Shown here: positions 1 to 5,407 of the stretch, one piece after another
How the letters are laid out: each line of letters starts with the position of its first letter
How positions within the stretch are numbered: the first letter of the stretch is position 1
Assembly: GCA_017556895.1 (NCBI GenBank)
Contig: JAFYLX010000073.1
Coordinates: 1 to 7,602 of the forward strand
DNA: 7,602 nucleotides
Source: Bacillota bacterium
Lineage (GTDB): Bacteria > Bacillota_A > Clostridia > Peptostreptococcales > Anaerovoracaceae
Reading direction: 5' to 3'
The notes under the pieces: model-generated
Databases searched by the model: none
The model's input: only the letters and a program-made list of their open reading frames with translations
Told to the model about the DNA's origin: nothing
Position numbers and translations under genes: made by a program

Positions 1-1106
1 AAGAAGCTCTGATGCATCTTAATCGTATTAGATGCCAAATCTGAAGGGAATACATAGGATGCCCCTCCAACGTAACCAGTCGTCACGTAATATGGCCAGC
101 CTTCTGTTCCGATTATATTGTACTGAGGAAGTCTGAATGCAAGTCCAAGTACATTTCTCATATTAATATTAGTCTGTACCTGAGGAGTAAGCATTCTAAT
201 TAAGCCCTTGATGTCTTTGAAAGACATAGTCTTCATCTTGTCCATAGTTAAAGAAACTACAGTACGCATTCTTTCTGTACGCTTAAAGTCATCGCCAACG
301 CCTTTTCTAATTCTAGAATAAGATACAGCCTGACAACCATCTAACGTCTGAAGTCCTGATTCCTCAACAAGATTGTAGCTTTCGCGGCCGATATTTTCTG
401 CAGTTTCGATAGTATATTTATTTAACTGCTGAATTTCATAATCTTCAACGTTTACTTCGATACCACCAACTGCATCCACTAGGTCCGCAACCGCCTTAAA
501 GTTAACAACAACATAGTTGCTAATATCTATGTCAAGCGCTTGATTTAATGACTTCATCGTCATTTCAGGTCCACCGTATACGCAAGAGTGTGTAATCTTA
601 TCATAAGTATAAGTATCACCCATCTTTAGATATGTATCTCTATATACGGAAAGAATCTTAACATCACTAGTCTCCTCGTTGATACTTACTACCATGATAG
701 CATCACTTCGAGTTCCTTCAAGATTTTCCATATCTCTGCTGTCAACGCCTAAAAGCAAGATATTGTAATATCCATCTACAGATTTTAAAGATAAGTCATA
801 GACTTCTGTCGTTTCCTTATATACATCACCATAGATGCTGTTAAATAACGCAAAAACTACAACAGATGCAATTATTGCAAGCGTAACTATTGTTGTCCCT
901 ACGACAAGTGCAATCTTCTTCCATCTTGGCAGTCCTTTAAACCATTCTTTGAATTTATTTATCTTTGCTTTAAACTTTGCTCCGATTCCATTCTTCTTAG
1001 CCTCCGCTTTTTTTGCTTCGCGTCTAGCCTTAATCGCTGCCTTTTGTTCTACTGCAGCTCTATTTTCAGAATCTATAGCTTGTTTTTTTCTTTCAACTCT
1101 GCTCAT
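1..1106 (-). CDS. LytR-CpsA-Psr (LCP) family cell-wall polymer ligase, 3' end missing
   Basis: This is a membrane-anchored enzyme of the LCP family, which transfers undecaprenyl-linked glycopolymers such as teichoic acids or capsule onto peptidoglycan outside the cell. The 368 visible residues start with a Lys/Arg/Ala/Glu-rich cytoplasmic segment (about 1-64), then one transmembrane helix (about 65-88, IALVVGTTIVTLAIIASVVV), then the LCP domain from about residue 112. Diagnostic motifs are NILLLGVDSRD (115-125), RSDAIMVVSIN (133-143), SVYRDTYL (153-160; the usual proline before the Arg is Tyr here), YDKITHSCVYGG (168-179), LVDAVGGIEV (209-218), LDGCQAVSYSRIRKG (255-269) and DDFKRTERMR (272-281), which carry the conserved Asp and Arg residues. 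The ATG at 1106-1104 follows a good GGAGG site. The gene continues past the left edge, so its C-terminus is unseen. It appears monocistronic from its own promoter. The family call is firm, but the exact polymer substrate cannot be told. Confidence 0.93.
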   Translation of the reverse strand, partial: MSRVERKKQAIDSENRAAVEQKAAIKARREAKKAEAKKNGIGAKFKAKINKFKEWFKGLPRWKKIALVVGTTIVTLAIIASVVVFALFNSIYGDVYKETTEVYDLSLKSVDGYYNILLLGVDSRDMENLEGTRSDAIMVVSINEETSDVKILSVYRDTYLKMGDTYTYDKITHSCVYGGPEMTMKSLNQALDIDISNYVVVNFKAVADLVDAVGGIEVNVEDYEIQQLNKYTIETAENIGRESYNLVEESGLQTLDGCQAVSYSRIRKGVGDDFKRTERMRTVVSLTMDKMKTMSFKDIKGLIRMLTPQVQTNINMRNVLGLAFRLPQYNIIGTEGWPYYVTTGYVGGASYVFPSDLASNTIKMHQSF

Positions 1107-1139
1107 TGCAGCCTCCTAATCAAATTTCTACGACTGTCT

Positions 1140-1168
1140 ATTGTATCACAATCGCATTTCTTTGTAAA
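1140..1168 (-). promoter_or_regulatory. SigmaA-type promoter of the LCP gene
   Basis: Read on the minus strand there is a -35 TTTACA (1168-1163), a 17-bp spacer and a -10 TACAAT (1145-1140). The TG-A directly before the -10 makes it an extended -10. It lies about 33 bp upstream of the LCP start codon and just downstream of the spoVA terminator, so the LCP gene is probably transcribed independently. This is inferred from motif match and placement. Confidence 0.75.
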
Positions 1169-1177
1169 CTTTTTGGT

Positions 1178-1206
1178 AAAAAAAGGACCGCTAAAAAAAG
1201 CAGTCC
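1178..1206 (-). terminator. Rho-independent terminator of the spoVA operon
   Basis: On the minus strand GGACTGC (1206-1200) pairs with GCGGTCC (1191-1185), seven pairs including one G-U, across an 8-nt T-rich loop. A run of seven Ts follows (1184-1178). The plus-strand reading has a C-A mismatch and no following T-run, so the signal works only in the minus direction. It lies about 65 bp past the spoVAE stop codon. Confidence 0.85.
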
Positions 1207-1218
1207 ATATATATATGA

Positions 1219-1261
1219 AATAACGCTAACAGGCCATGGCCTCTTGGCCTTTTGCGCTATT
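1219..1261 (-). other. Imperfect hairpin in the spoVAE 3' untranslated region
   Basis: On the minus strand AATAGCGC (1261-1254) can pair with GCGTTATT (1226-1219) with one G-U. Inside it AGGCC (1250-1246) can pair with GGCCT (1235-1231), with small internal loops between the two stems. The inner part also contains AGGCCATGGCCT (1231-1242), a perfect palindrome that could form an alternative fold. There is no T-run directly after it, so it is not itself a classical terminator. It precedes the terminator at 1178-1206 and may protect the transcript's 3' end. The structure is seen; the function is unknown. Confidence 0.45.
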
Positions 1262-1270
1262 ATCACCTAA

Positions 1271-1627
1271 TTATCTTTTAGGAGACTTAGGGGTAAATAC
1301 AAGGGATATAATGTATCCAAGTGTCAATGCAATTCCAATCCCCGCCGCGCTATTCTTTAAAGGTCCGGTTATTGCACCTATAAACCCGTCCGACGCGCCC
1401 TCGATTGCACCTTTTGCCAAATTATATCCGAATCCAGTCAATGGCACCGTGGCACCGTTACCTGCCAGTTCAACCAAGGGTTCATATAGCCCCAGGGCCT
1501 CTAGGATTACTCCTGCCACAACAAAGATTACTAACACTCTAGGCGTTGTCAGGGTCGTGCCATCCATCAAAACTTGTCCTATAAGACACAATCCGCCTCC
1601 AATTATGAAAGCCCACAAATACTCCAT
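1271..1627 (-). CDS. spoVAE: Stage V sporulation protein AE (SpoVAE/SpoVAEB)
   Basis: This is a small inner forespore-membrane protein of the SpoVA complex, which takes up Ca-dipicolinic acid (DPA) during sporulation and releases it at germination. It has 118 residues, the usual family length. The sequence is mostly hydrophobic and opens with YLWAFIIGGGLCLIGQVLMD, followed by the family motifs LTTPRVLVIFVVAGVILEALGLYEPL (about 27-52), GNGATVPLTGFGYNLAKGA (about 56-74) and a last membrane segment (about 94-111) before a basic tail. The start ATG overlaps the spoVAD stop by one base (TAATG) and follows a strong GGAGGTGG site inside the end of spoVAD, so translational coupling is likely. It is the last gene of the operon. 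The SpoVAEB form is meant, not the soluble SpoVAEA. Confidence 0.96.
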   Translation of the reverse strand: MEYLWAFIIGGGLCLIGQVLMDGTTLTTPRVLVIFVVAGVILEALGLYEPLVELAGNGATVPLTGFGYNLAKGAIEGASDGFIGAITGPLKNSAAGIGIALTLGYIISLVFTPKSPKR

Positions 1628-2676
1628 TACTCCACCTCCAAGCTAACAGCATGGGTAATTCCAGGTATACTTTCGCCTTGAAACGGTGAAATAGTTGATA
1701 TAAGGGCACCGGTAGACATCAAAAGCAGTCTTTTGAGTTTTCCCGCTTCCATCAGCCTCAATAAGTGACCACAGAATACAGAAGCTGAGCATCCGCAGCC
1801 ACTACCACCGCTGTGTACGTCTTGGTTATTCCCAAATAACATCGTTCCACAGTCATCATAATGCGCTATGATTTCCTTCTTATTTATACCTGCCCCCGCA
1901 AGAAGATCAATCATAATGTTCTTTCCAATAAAACCAAGGTCGCCCGTAGCAATCAAGTCGTAAAACTCTAACGGCCTGCCAAGATCTTCTAAATGATTAA
2001 GCAATGTATCAACAGCAGATGGTGTCATCGCTGCCCCCATTTGATTAGCGTCTTTAATACCAGCATCTAACACCTTTCCTATTGTAGCTGCTTCAACCCT
2101 AACCATCTTAGGTTTGCCAGTCATTCCTTTTGGGAGAGCTACCGGAGATGCAATTAGTGCCGCCCCCGCCGCCGTCGCCGTCCACTGGGCAGAAGGAGGA
2201 CGTTGATTTCCGTGCTCAACAGGCGTCCTAAACTGCCTTTCCGCAGTACAAAAATGGCTAGAAGCCCCCGCCAAAACATGATTTGCAAAGCCGCCATCAA
2301 CCAGCATAGAACCCACTAGTAGCGACTCTGTCATAGTTGAACAAGCACCGTACACCCCTAAAAAAGGAATATGCATATCCCTAGCCGCAAAAGACGATGA
2401 CATCAGTTGGTTAATTAAATCGCCACACAGCATCACATCTATGTCCTTTTCGTTTATTCCTCCCCTGGAAATAGCTTTATACATTGCTTCCTTAAGCATC
2501 TTGCTTTCTGCTTTTTCCCATGACTTCTGTCCATACATGTCATCTTCTAAAACAATGTCAAACTCCTTGCCTAACGGCCCCTGCCCTTCTTTTTGGCCAA
2601 CGACGGTTCCCCTTCCTATAATGTATGGTTTACTCTCGAAAACAATTGATTGTTTTCCAACTTTCTTATTTGCCAT
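1627..2676 (-). CDS. spoVAD: Stage V sporulation protein AD (SpoVAD), DPA-binding
   Basis: SpoVAD is the peripheral, thiolase-fold subunit of the SpoVA DPA transporter; the Bacillus protein is known to bind DPA directly. The start is taken at ATG 2676 (MANKKVGKQSIVFES), giving 349 residues, close to the usual length of about 340. Starting at the further upstream ATG (2751) would add 25 residues that overlap spoVAC and match nothing in the family. Recognisable segments are GPLGKEFDIVLEDDMYGQKSWEKAE, DVMLCGDLINQL, FLGVYGACSTMTESL (Cys at the thiolase-like nucleophile position), SSHFCTAERQFRTPVEYG-like (here VEHG), RPPSAQWTATAAGA, ATGDLGFIG, DCGTMLF and the cysteine-rich SGGSGCGCSASV near residue 290-300. 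It sits 20 bp after the spoVAC stop and overlaps spoVAE by one base. A GC-rich stretch (about 2160-2180) encodes the Ala-rich TATAAGAAL segment. Confidence 0.96.
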   Translation of the reverse strand: MANKKVGKQSIVFESKPYIIGRGTVVGQKEGQGPLGKEFDIVLEDDMYGQKSWEKAESKMLKEAMYKAISRGGINEKDIDVMLCGDLINQLMSSSFAARDMHIPFLGVYGACSTMTESLLVGSMLVDGGFANHVLAGASSHFCTAERQFRTPVEHGNQRPPSAQWTATAAGAALIASPVALPKGMTGKPKMVRVEAATIGKVLDAGIKDANQMGAAMTPSAVDTLLNHLEDLGRPLEFYDLIATGDLGFIGKNIMIDLLAGAGINKKEIIAHYDDCGTMLFGNNQDVHSGGSGCGCSASVFCGHLLRLMEAGKLKRLLLMSTGALISTISPFQGESIPGITHAVSLEVE

Positions 2677-2680
2677 TAGT

Positions 2681-2688
2681 ATCACTTC
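2681..2688 (-). promoter_or_regulatory. Ribosome binding site deciding the spoVAD start
   Basis: On the minus strand GAAGTGAT lies four bases before the ATG at 2676. It matches seven of eight bases of GAGGTGAT, part of the full Shine-Dalgarno complement. No such site precedes the upstream in-frame ATG at 2751, which supports the shorter SpoVAD. Confidence 0.6.
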
Positions 2689-2696
2689 ACTTTCCG

Positions 2697-3152
2697 CTAT
2701 CCCAAAATCCAATATATTATGCCGATAATTGTCGCTGCCGAAATACCGCACACTAACACTGGTCCTGCCACACTAAACATCTTTGATCCTACACCAAGCA
2801 CAGGCCCCTCCTTTTTGTATTCAATAGCAGATGCCACCATCGAATTTGCAAAACCCGTTATGGGCACAATGACACCTGCACCGGCAAATTTTGCTACTAC
2901 ATCGAAAACCCCAATGCCAGTCAACAATTGCGATATAGCAATCAGTGTAATAGTAGCAAAGATGCCTGCATCCTCTTTAGATAGTCCCATGTCCATCAGA
3001 TTATTCTGGTACCATAGAGCCGCTACACATATTAAGCCACCTATCAAGAAAGCCCTAAGTCCGTTTGAGATATAATTAGGTCTAGGCGTAAATCCTTTAG
3101 CATATTTTCTATAAGCTTTTGCTATATCTTTTTTAGTCGGTTTAGAAAACAT
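2697..3152 (-). CDS. spoVAC: Stage V sporulation protein AC (SpoVAC), mechanosensitive DPA channel subunit
   Basis: SpoVAC is an integral inner-membrane subunit of the SpoVA DPA transporter; the Bacillus protein has been reported to behave as a mechanosensitive channel. It is 151 residues, the typical length. A basic N-terminal region with KDIAKAYRKYAKGFTPRPNYISNGLRAF (about 8-35) leads into membrane segments at about 35-47 (LIGGLICVAALWY), 62-83, 87-105 and 127-149. The motif FDVVAKFAGAGVIVPITGFANSMVASAIEYKKEGPVLGVGSKMFSVAGPV is the family signature. Its central part resembles SpoVAE (GATVPLTGFG), consistent with a shared ancestral fold. The ATG at 3152 follows AAGGAG with a seven-base spacing. 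It is the first gene of the operon, with a sporulation-type promoter candidate upstream. The usual Gln after GGLIC is absent here. Confidence 0.96.
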   Translation of the reverse strand: MFSKPTKKDIAKAYRKYAKGFTPRPNYISNGLRAFLIGGLICVAALWYQNNLMDMGLSKEDAGIFATITLIAISQLLTGIGVFDVVAKFAGAGVIVPITGFANSMVASAIEYKKEGPVLGVGSKMFSVAGPVLVCGISAATIIGIIYWILG

Positions 3153-3180
3153 TTTTTTCTCCTTAATATAAATCTATCTT

Positions 3181-3208
3181 TAGTATTTCCATTTTTATTA
3201 AAATATGC
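3181..3208 (-). promoter_or_regulatory. Possible sigmaG-type promoter for spoVAC-AD-AE
   Basis: On the minus strand GCATA (3208-3204) fits the sigmaG -35 consensus GHATR, and AATACTA (3187-3181) fits the -10 consensus CATNHTA except at its first base. The spacer is 16 bp, one to two bases shorter than typical. SpoVA operons are transcribed by sigmaG in the forespore in Bacillus, so the placement 29 bp before the spoVAC start makes sense. The region is AT-rich, so a chance match is possible. Confidence 0.4.
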
Positions 3209-3247
3209 AATAATATATTGGTTACTTTTAAACTCAGGAGTATATTA

Positions 3248-3838
3248 ATGAAAGAAAAAAAGTTTGTGTTAGCTTCAGCTTCACCAAGACGTATTGAAAT
3301 AATGCGTTCTAACGGCTACGAACCCATAGTTTGTCCCGCCGATATAGAAGAGAACTTACCTCTTGTAGATGGGATGAAAGAAACTGTAATGTTTTTAGCC
3401 TTAAAAAAGGCTAAAGCTGTAGAATCTCAGCTTCTAAATGAAGAATCCAATCAATCCATCAAAGGTTCCATAATCATCGCGGCAGACACAGTAGTGTATA
3501 AGGATGAAATAATGGGAAAACCAATAGATCTAGAAGACGGTTTCAATATGCTTTCAAAACTCAGAAACACTTGGCATTATGTCACAACAGGAGTTGCACT
3601 TGTAGAGGCAGGTTGTCAAAATGCAAGAGTTTTTGCCGAAGTCACAAAAGTGTACTTTAAAGATTACTCGGATGAAGAGTTGAGGGCTTATCTTGAAACA
3701 GATGAGGCATATGACAAGGCCGGAGCCTATGCTATTCAAGGCTATTTTTCAAAACATGTCGACAAATTCGAGGGTGACTACGACAATGTCGTTGGCTTCC
3801 CTTGGATCAGAATAGAAGAGGAAATCAAAAAGTTATAA
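3248..3838 (+). CDS. maf: Maf-family nucleoside triphosphate pyrophosphatase
   Basis: Maf proteins hydrolyse non-canonical or excess nucleotides (dTTP, UTP and modified pyrimidines) to the monophosphate plus pyrophosphate in the cytoplasm; overexpression in Bacillus disturbs septum formation. The 196-residue product is of normal length and keeps all family motifs: SASPRR at 10-15, IIAADTVV at 76-83 with the catalytic Asp, GKP at 90-92, YVTTGVAL at 111-118, and DKAGAYAIQG at 156-165, ending with NVVGFPW, where most members have NVVGLP. The start is set at ATG 3248 because AGGAG ends eight bases before it and the protein then begins MKEKKFVLASASPRR; an upstream TTG at 3218 has no family-like sequence. 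mscL begins 24 bp after the stop, so the two are probably co-transcribed. The pyrimidine NTP specificity is inferred from the family. Confidence 0.95.
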   Translation: MKEKKFVLASASPRRIEIMRSNGYEPIVCPADIEENLPLVDGMKETVMFLALKKAKAVESQLLNEESNQSIKGSIIIAADTVVYKDEIMGKPIDLEDGFNMLSKLRNTWHYVTTGVALVEAGCQNARVFAEVTKVYFKDYSDEELRAYLETDEAYDKAGAYAIQGYFSKHVDKFEGDYDNVVGFPWIRIEEEIKKL

Positions 3839-3862
3839 AAAAACATAAAAAGGAGAGCAAAC

Positions 3863-4261
3863 ATGAAAAAATTTATGACAGAATTCAAAGAATTCATTGC
3901 TAAAGGCGATGTAATGAGCATGGCTGTTGGTATCATCATCGGTGGTGCTTTCACAGCAATCGTTAATTCCTTAGTTGGAGATGTGATTACTCCATTCCTT
4001 GGAATCATTACTGGCGGTATCGACTTTACTGGAATTAGCATCACTGTCGGAGAAGCTAACATTATGATCGGTAACTTCATTCAGGCAATCATCACATTCT
4101 TATTAACTGCATTTGTTATCTTTGTAATTATGAAGTTCATTAACTCATTAGCAAAGAAAGAAGAACCAAAGGTTGAAGAACCAGCACCAGAAGTTCCTGC
4201 AGAGCCATCCGAAGATATCAAGCTCCTAATGGAAATCAGAGATTTATTAAAAGAAAAATAA
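3863..4261 (+). CDS. mscL: Large-conductance mechanosensitive channel MscL
   Basis: MscL is a homopentameric inner-membrane channel that opens under membrane tension to release solutes during hypo-osmotic shock. The 132-residue protein has the normal layout: an amphipathic N-terminal helix (MKKFMTEFKEFIAKG), TM1 at about 16-41 with the signature GDVMSMAVGIIIGGAFTAIVNSLVGDVITP, a short periplasmic loop (about 50-70), TM2 at about 72-96, then a Pro/Glu-rich linker (PKVEEPAPEVPAEPSE) and the C-terminal helix ending LLMEIRDLLKEK. By alignment with E. coli MscL, the pore-constriction Leu19 and Val23 are Met20 and Ile24 here, still hydrophobic. The start follows AGGAG with seven bases spacing. It is the last gene of the maf-mscL unit, followed by a strong terminator. 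Confidence 0.97.
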   Translation: MKKFMTEFKEFIAKGDVMSMAVGIIIGGAFTAIVNSLVGDVITPFLGIITGGIDFTGISITVGEANIMIGNFIQAIITFLLTAFVIFVIMKFINSLAKKEEPKVEEPAPEVPAEPSEDIKLLMEIRDLLKEK

Positions 4262-4266
4262 AAAAT

Positions 4267-4305
4267 AGAGGCCATCTCATATGAGGTGACCTCTTTTAAA
4301 TTTTT
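4267..4305. terminator. Bidirectional terminator between mscL and the lipid kinase gene
   Basis: A long stem is formed by 4267-4279 and 4282-4294 (outer arms AGAGG and CCTCT, inner arms TCTCA and TGAGG), interrupted by one C-A mismatch and a wobble pair. On the plus strand it is followed by TTTT and then TTTTT at 4301-4305. On the minus strand it is followed by ATTTTTT, reading from 4267 down into the mscL stop. It lies six bases past mscL and about 30 bases past the kinase stop, so it can serve both converging genes. Confidence 0.85.
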
Positions 4306-4323
4306 ATGTAATATTTTATTTTT

Positions 4324-5277
4324 CTATCTTGCCTTAGGTACTAGAACATTTACCGCTAGTGGCATCATTTCCATAGTGACTTCGCCAGCATCTACGATCT
4401 CACCATCTACACATAGTCTCATCGTATTATCAAGAGGCGTGATTACCGCTTTTTTACACGTTTTAAATAACAAGAACTCGTCTAAATCCGGTAATTCCAT
4501 ATGAGTACCCTTGGAATAATACGGGAATTTCTTTATAAAGTTAACTCTAGAAATGTTGTAAACAACGTTTACATCCATAACACCATCATTGATAGAAGCT
4601 GTAGGTGCACTATTAACTCCACCACCACAGAAACCTCCGTTAGCAATAGCAGTCAAAAGCAAAGGCCCGTTTTCAACCACTTCTCCATCTAATTCCACCT
4701 TAAGGTTTGCCCCCTTTTTCTTAACCAACATACCTATAACAGCTGCAAGATACGCCATAGAGCCATTTAATAGTGGATAATTTTTCAACGTTTGAGTAAG
4801 ATCTGCCACATTACAGTCGAAGCCGATATTAAACATATTTATGCAATATCTAGTCTGTTCTTTGCCCTCTATTATCCCAGAATACTTGATAACATCGCTC
4901 TTCATGACATAACCTTGGAGCTGTGATTCCACATCTAGGAAATCTGCATCATCAGGAAAGTTTCGAACAAAATCATTCCCTGTTCCAATAGGGACTACAC
5001 CTAAGACGGCATTTTCATATCCCATTATTCCATTTAATACTTCATTTACAGTTCCGTCTCCACCACAAGCGACAATTCTAATTTCTTCATCAGGATTATT
5101 CGCCTGTGTTTCTTCGCAGACAAGTCTAGCAAATATTTCTGCGTCCCCTACTGCCTTAGTAATATAAAAACCAACTTCGACGCCAAGACGTTCTGCAATT
5201 TTAATTATTTCTTCCCTACGCTTGTCCAGGTTCTTGCCTGTTCCCGCTTTTGGATTGATTACAAATATTGTTTTCAT
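4324..5277 (-). CDS. Diacylglycerol kinase-like lipid kinase (DgkB/YegS family)
   Basis: This is a soluble ATP-dependent kinase of the DAGK catalytic-domain family. Members phosphorylate diacylglycerol to phosphatidic acid (DgkB in Gram-positive bacteria, recycling DAG released by lipoteichoic acid synthesis) or other lipids (YegS). The protein is 317 residues, typical for DgkB-like enzymes. Visible motifs are FVINPKAGTGK (5-15), VACGGDGTVNEVLNG (69-83, the nucleotide-binding GGDGT at 72-76), VVPIGTGNDFVRNF (94-107), GGGVNSAPTASINDGVMDV (218-236) and LCVDGEIV (288-295). The ATG at 5277 is preferred over one at 5292 because GGTGAT lies between them and the family begins with Met-Lys/Arg-hydrophobic residues at this point. 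It is monocistronic, with its own promoter, and converges on mscL. DgkB is the likely role, but the lipid substrate cannot be proven from sequence. Confidence 0.9.
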   Translation of the reverse strand: MKTIFVINPKAGTGKNLDKRREEIIKIAERLGVEVGFYITKAVGDAEIFARLVCEETQANNPDEEIRIVACGGDGTVNEVLNGIMGYENAVLGVVPIGTGNDFVRNFPDDADFLDVESQLQGYVMKSDVIKYSGIIEGKEQTRYCINMFNIGFDCNVADLTQTLKNYPLLNGSMAYLAAVIGMLVKKKGANLKVELDGEVVENGPLLLTAIANGGFCGGGVNSAPTASINDGVMDVNVVYNISRVNFIKKFPYYSKGTHMELPDLDEFLLFKTCKKAVITPLDNTMRLCVDGEIVDAGEVTMEMMPLAVNVLVPKAR

Positions 5278-5280
5278 TTT

Positions 5281-5286
5281 ATCACC
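5281..5286 (-). promoter_or_regulatory. Ribosome binding site deciding the lipid kinase start
   Basis: On the minus strand GGTGAT lies three bases before the ATG at 5277. It pairs with the 5' part of the anti-Shine-Dalgarno sequence (ATCACC), which puts the aligned spacing in the normal range. The alternative ATG at 5292 has no recognisable site before it. Confidence 0.6.
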
Positions 5287-5307
5287 ATGCATAATGTAGT
5301 TTTTTTA

Positions 5308-5336
5308 ATTTTACATTCATTTAATTTCAATATCAA
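5308..5336 (-). promoter_or_regulatory. SigmaA-type promoter of the lipid kinase gene
   Basis: On the minus strand TTGATA (5336-5331) and TAAAAT (5313-5308) are separated by exactly 17 bp. Transcription would start near 5301, giving a leader of about 24 bases before the chosen start codon. Confidence 0.7.
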
Positions 5337-5348
5337 CCTTCTTTTGCC

Positions 5349-5377
5349 TTTTATTTTCATATCTTGTGGGGTATAAT
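5349..5377 (+). promoter_or_regulatory. Probable promoter of the M29 aminopeptidase gene
   Basis: A perfect -10 TATAAT lies at 5372-5377. The best -35 at 17-bp spacing is TTTTAT (5349-5354), which is weak. The start of transcription would fall about 25 bases before the aminopeptidase ATG. It is divergent from the lipid kinase promoter, with only 12 bp between the two -35 elements. Confidence 0.5.
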
Positions 5378-5407
5378 ATTCTTTATATTGAAAAAAGGAG
5401 GCAAAAT

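Noticed and set aside
835..1119. Plus-strand open frame of 94 codons.
   Set aside because: It is antisense to the well-supported LCP gene, has no ribosome site, and its composition mirrors the LCP transmembrane and basic region.
1207..1217. Short AT dinucleotide run.
   Set aside because: It is only about five repeats in AT-rich intergenic DNA, with no sign of function.
1236..1646. Plus-strand open frame of 136 codons opposite spoVAE.
   Set aside because: It is a proline-rich shadow of spoVAE and has no ribosome binding site or family resemblance.
2677..2751. N-terminal extension of spoVAD by 25 codons from ATG 2751.
   Set aside because: It would overlap spoVAC by more than 50 bp, lacks a ribosome site, and adds sequence unlike any SpoVAD; the ATG at 2676 matches the family start.
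3186..3216. A sigmaA promoter for maf (TTTCCA with TAATAT).
   Set aside because: The spacer is 19 bp and both boxes are poor in an AT-rich stretch. A maf promoter must exist nearby, but I cannot place it with confidence.
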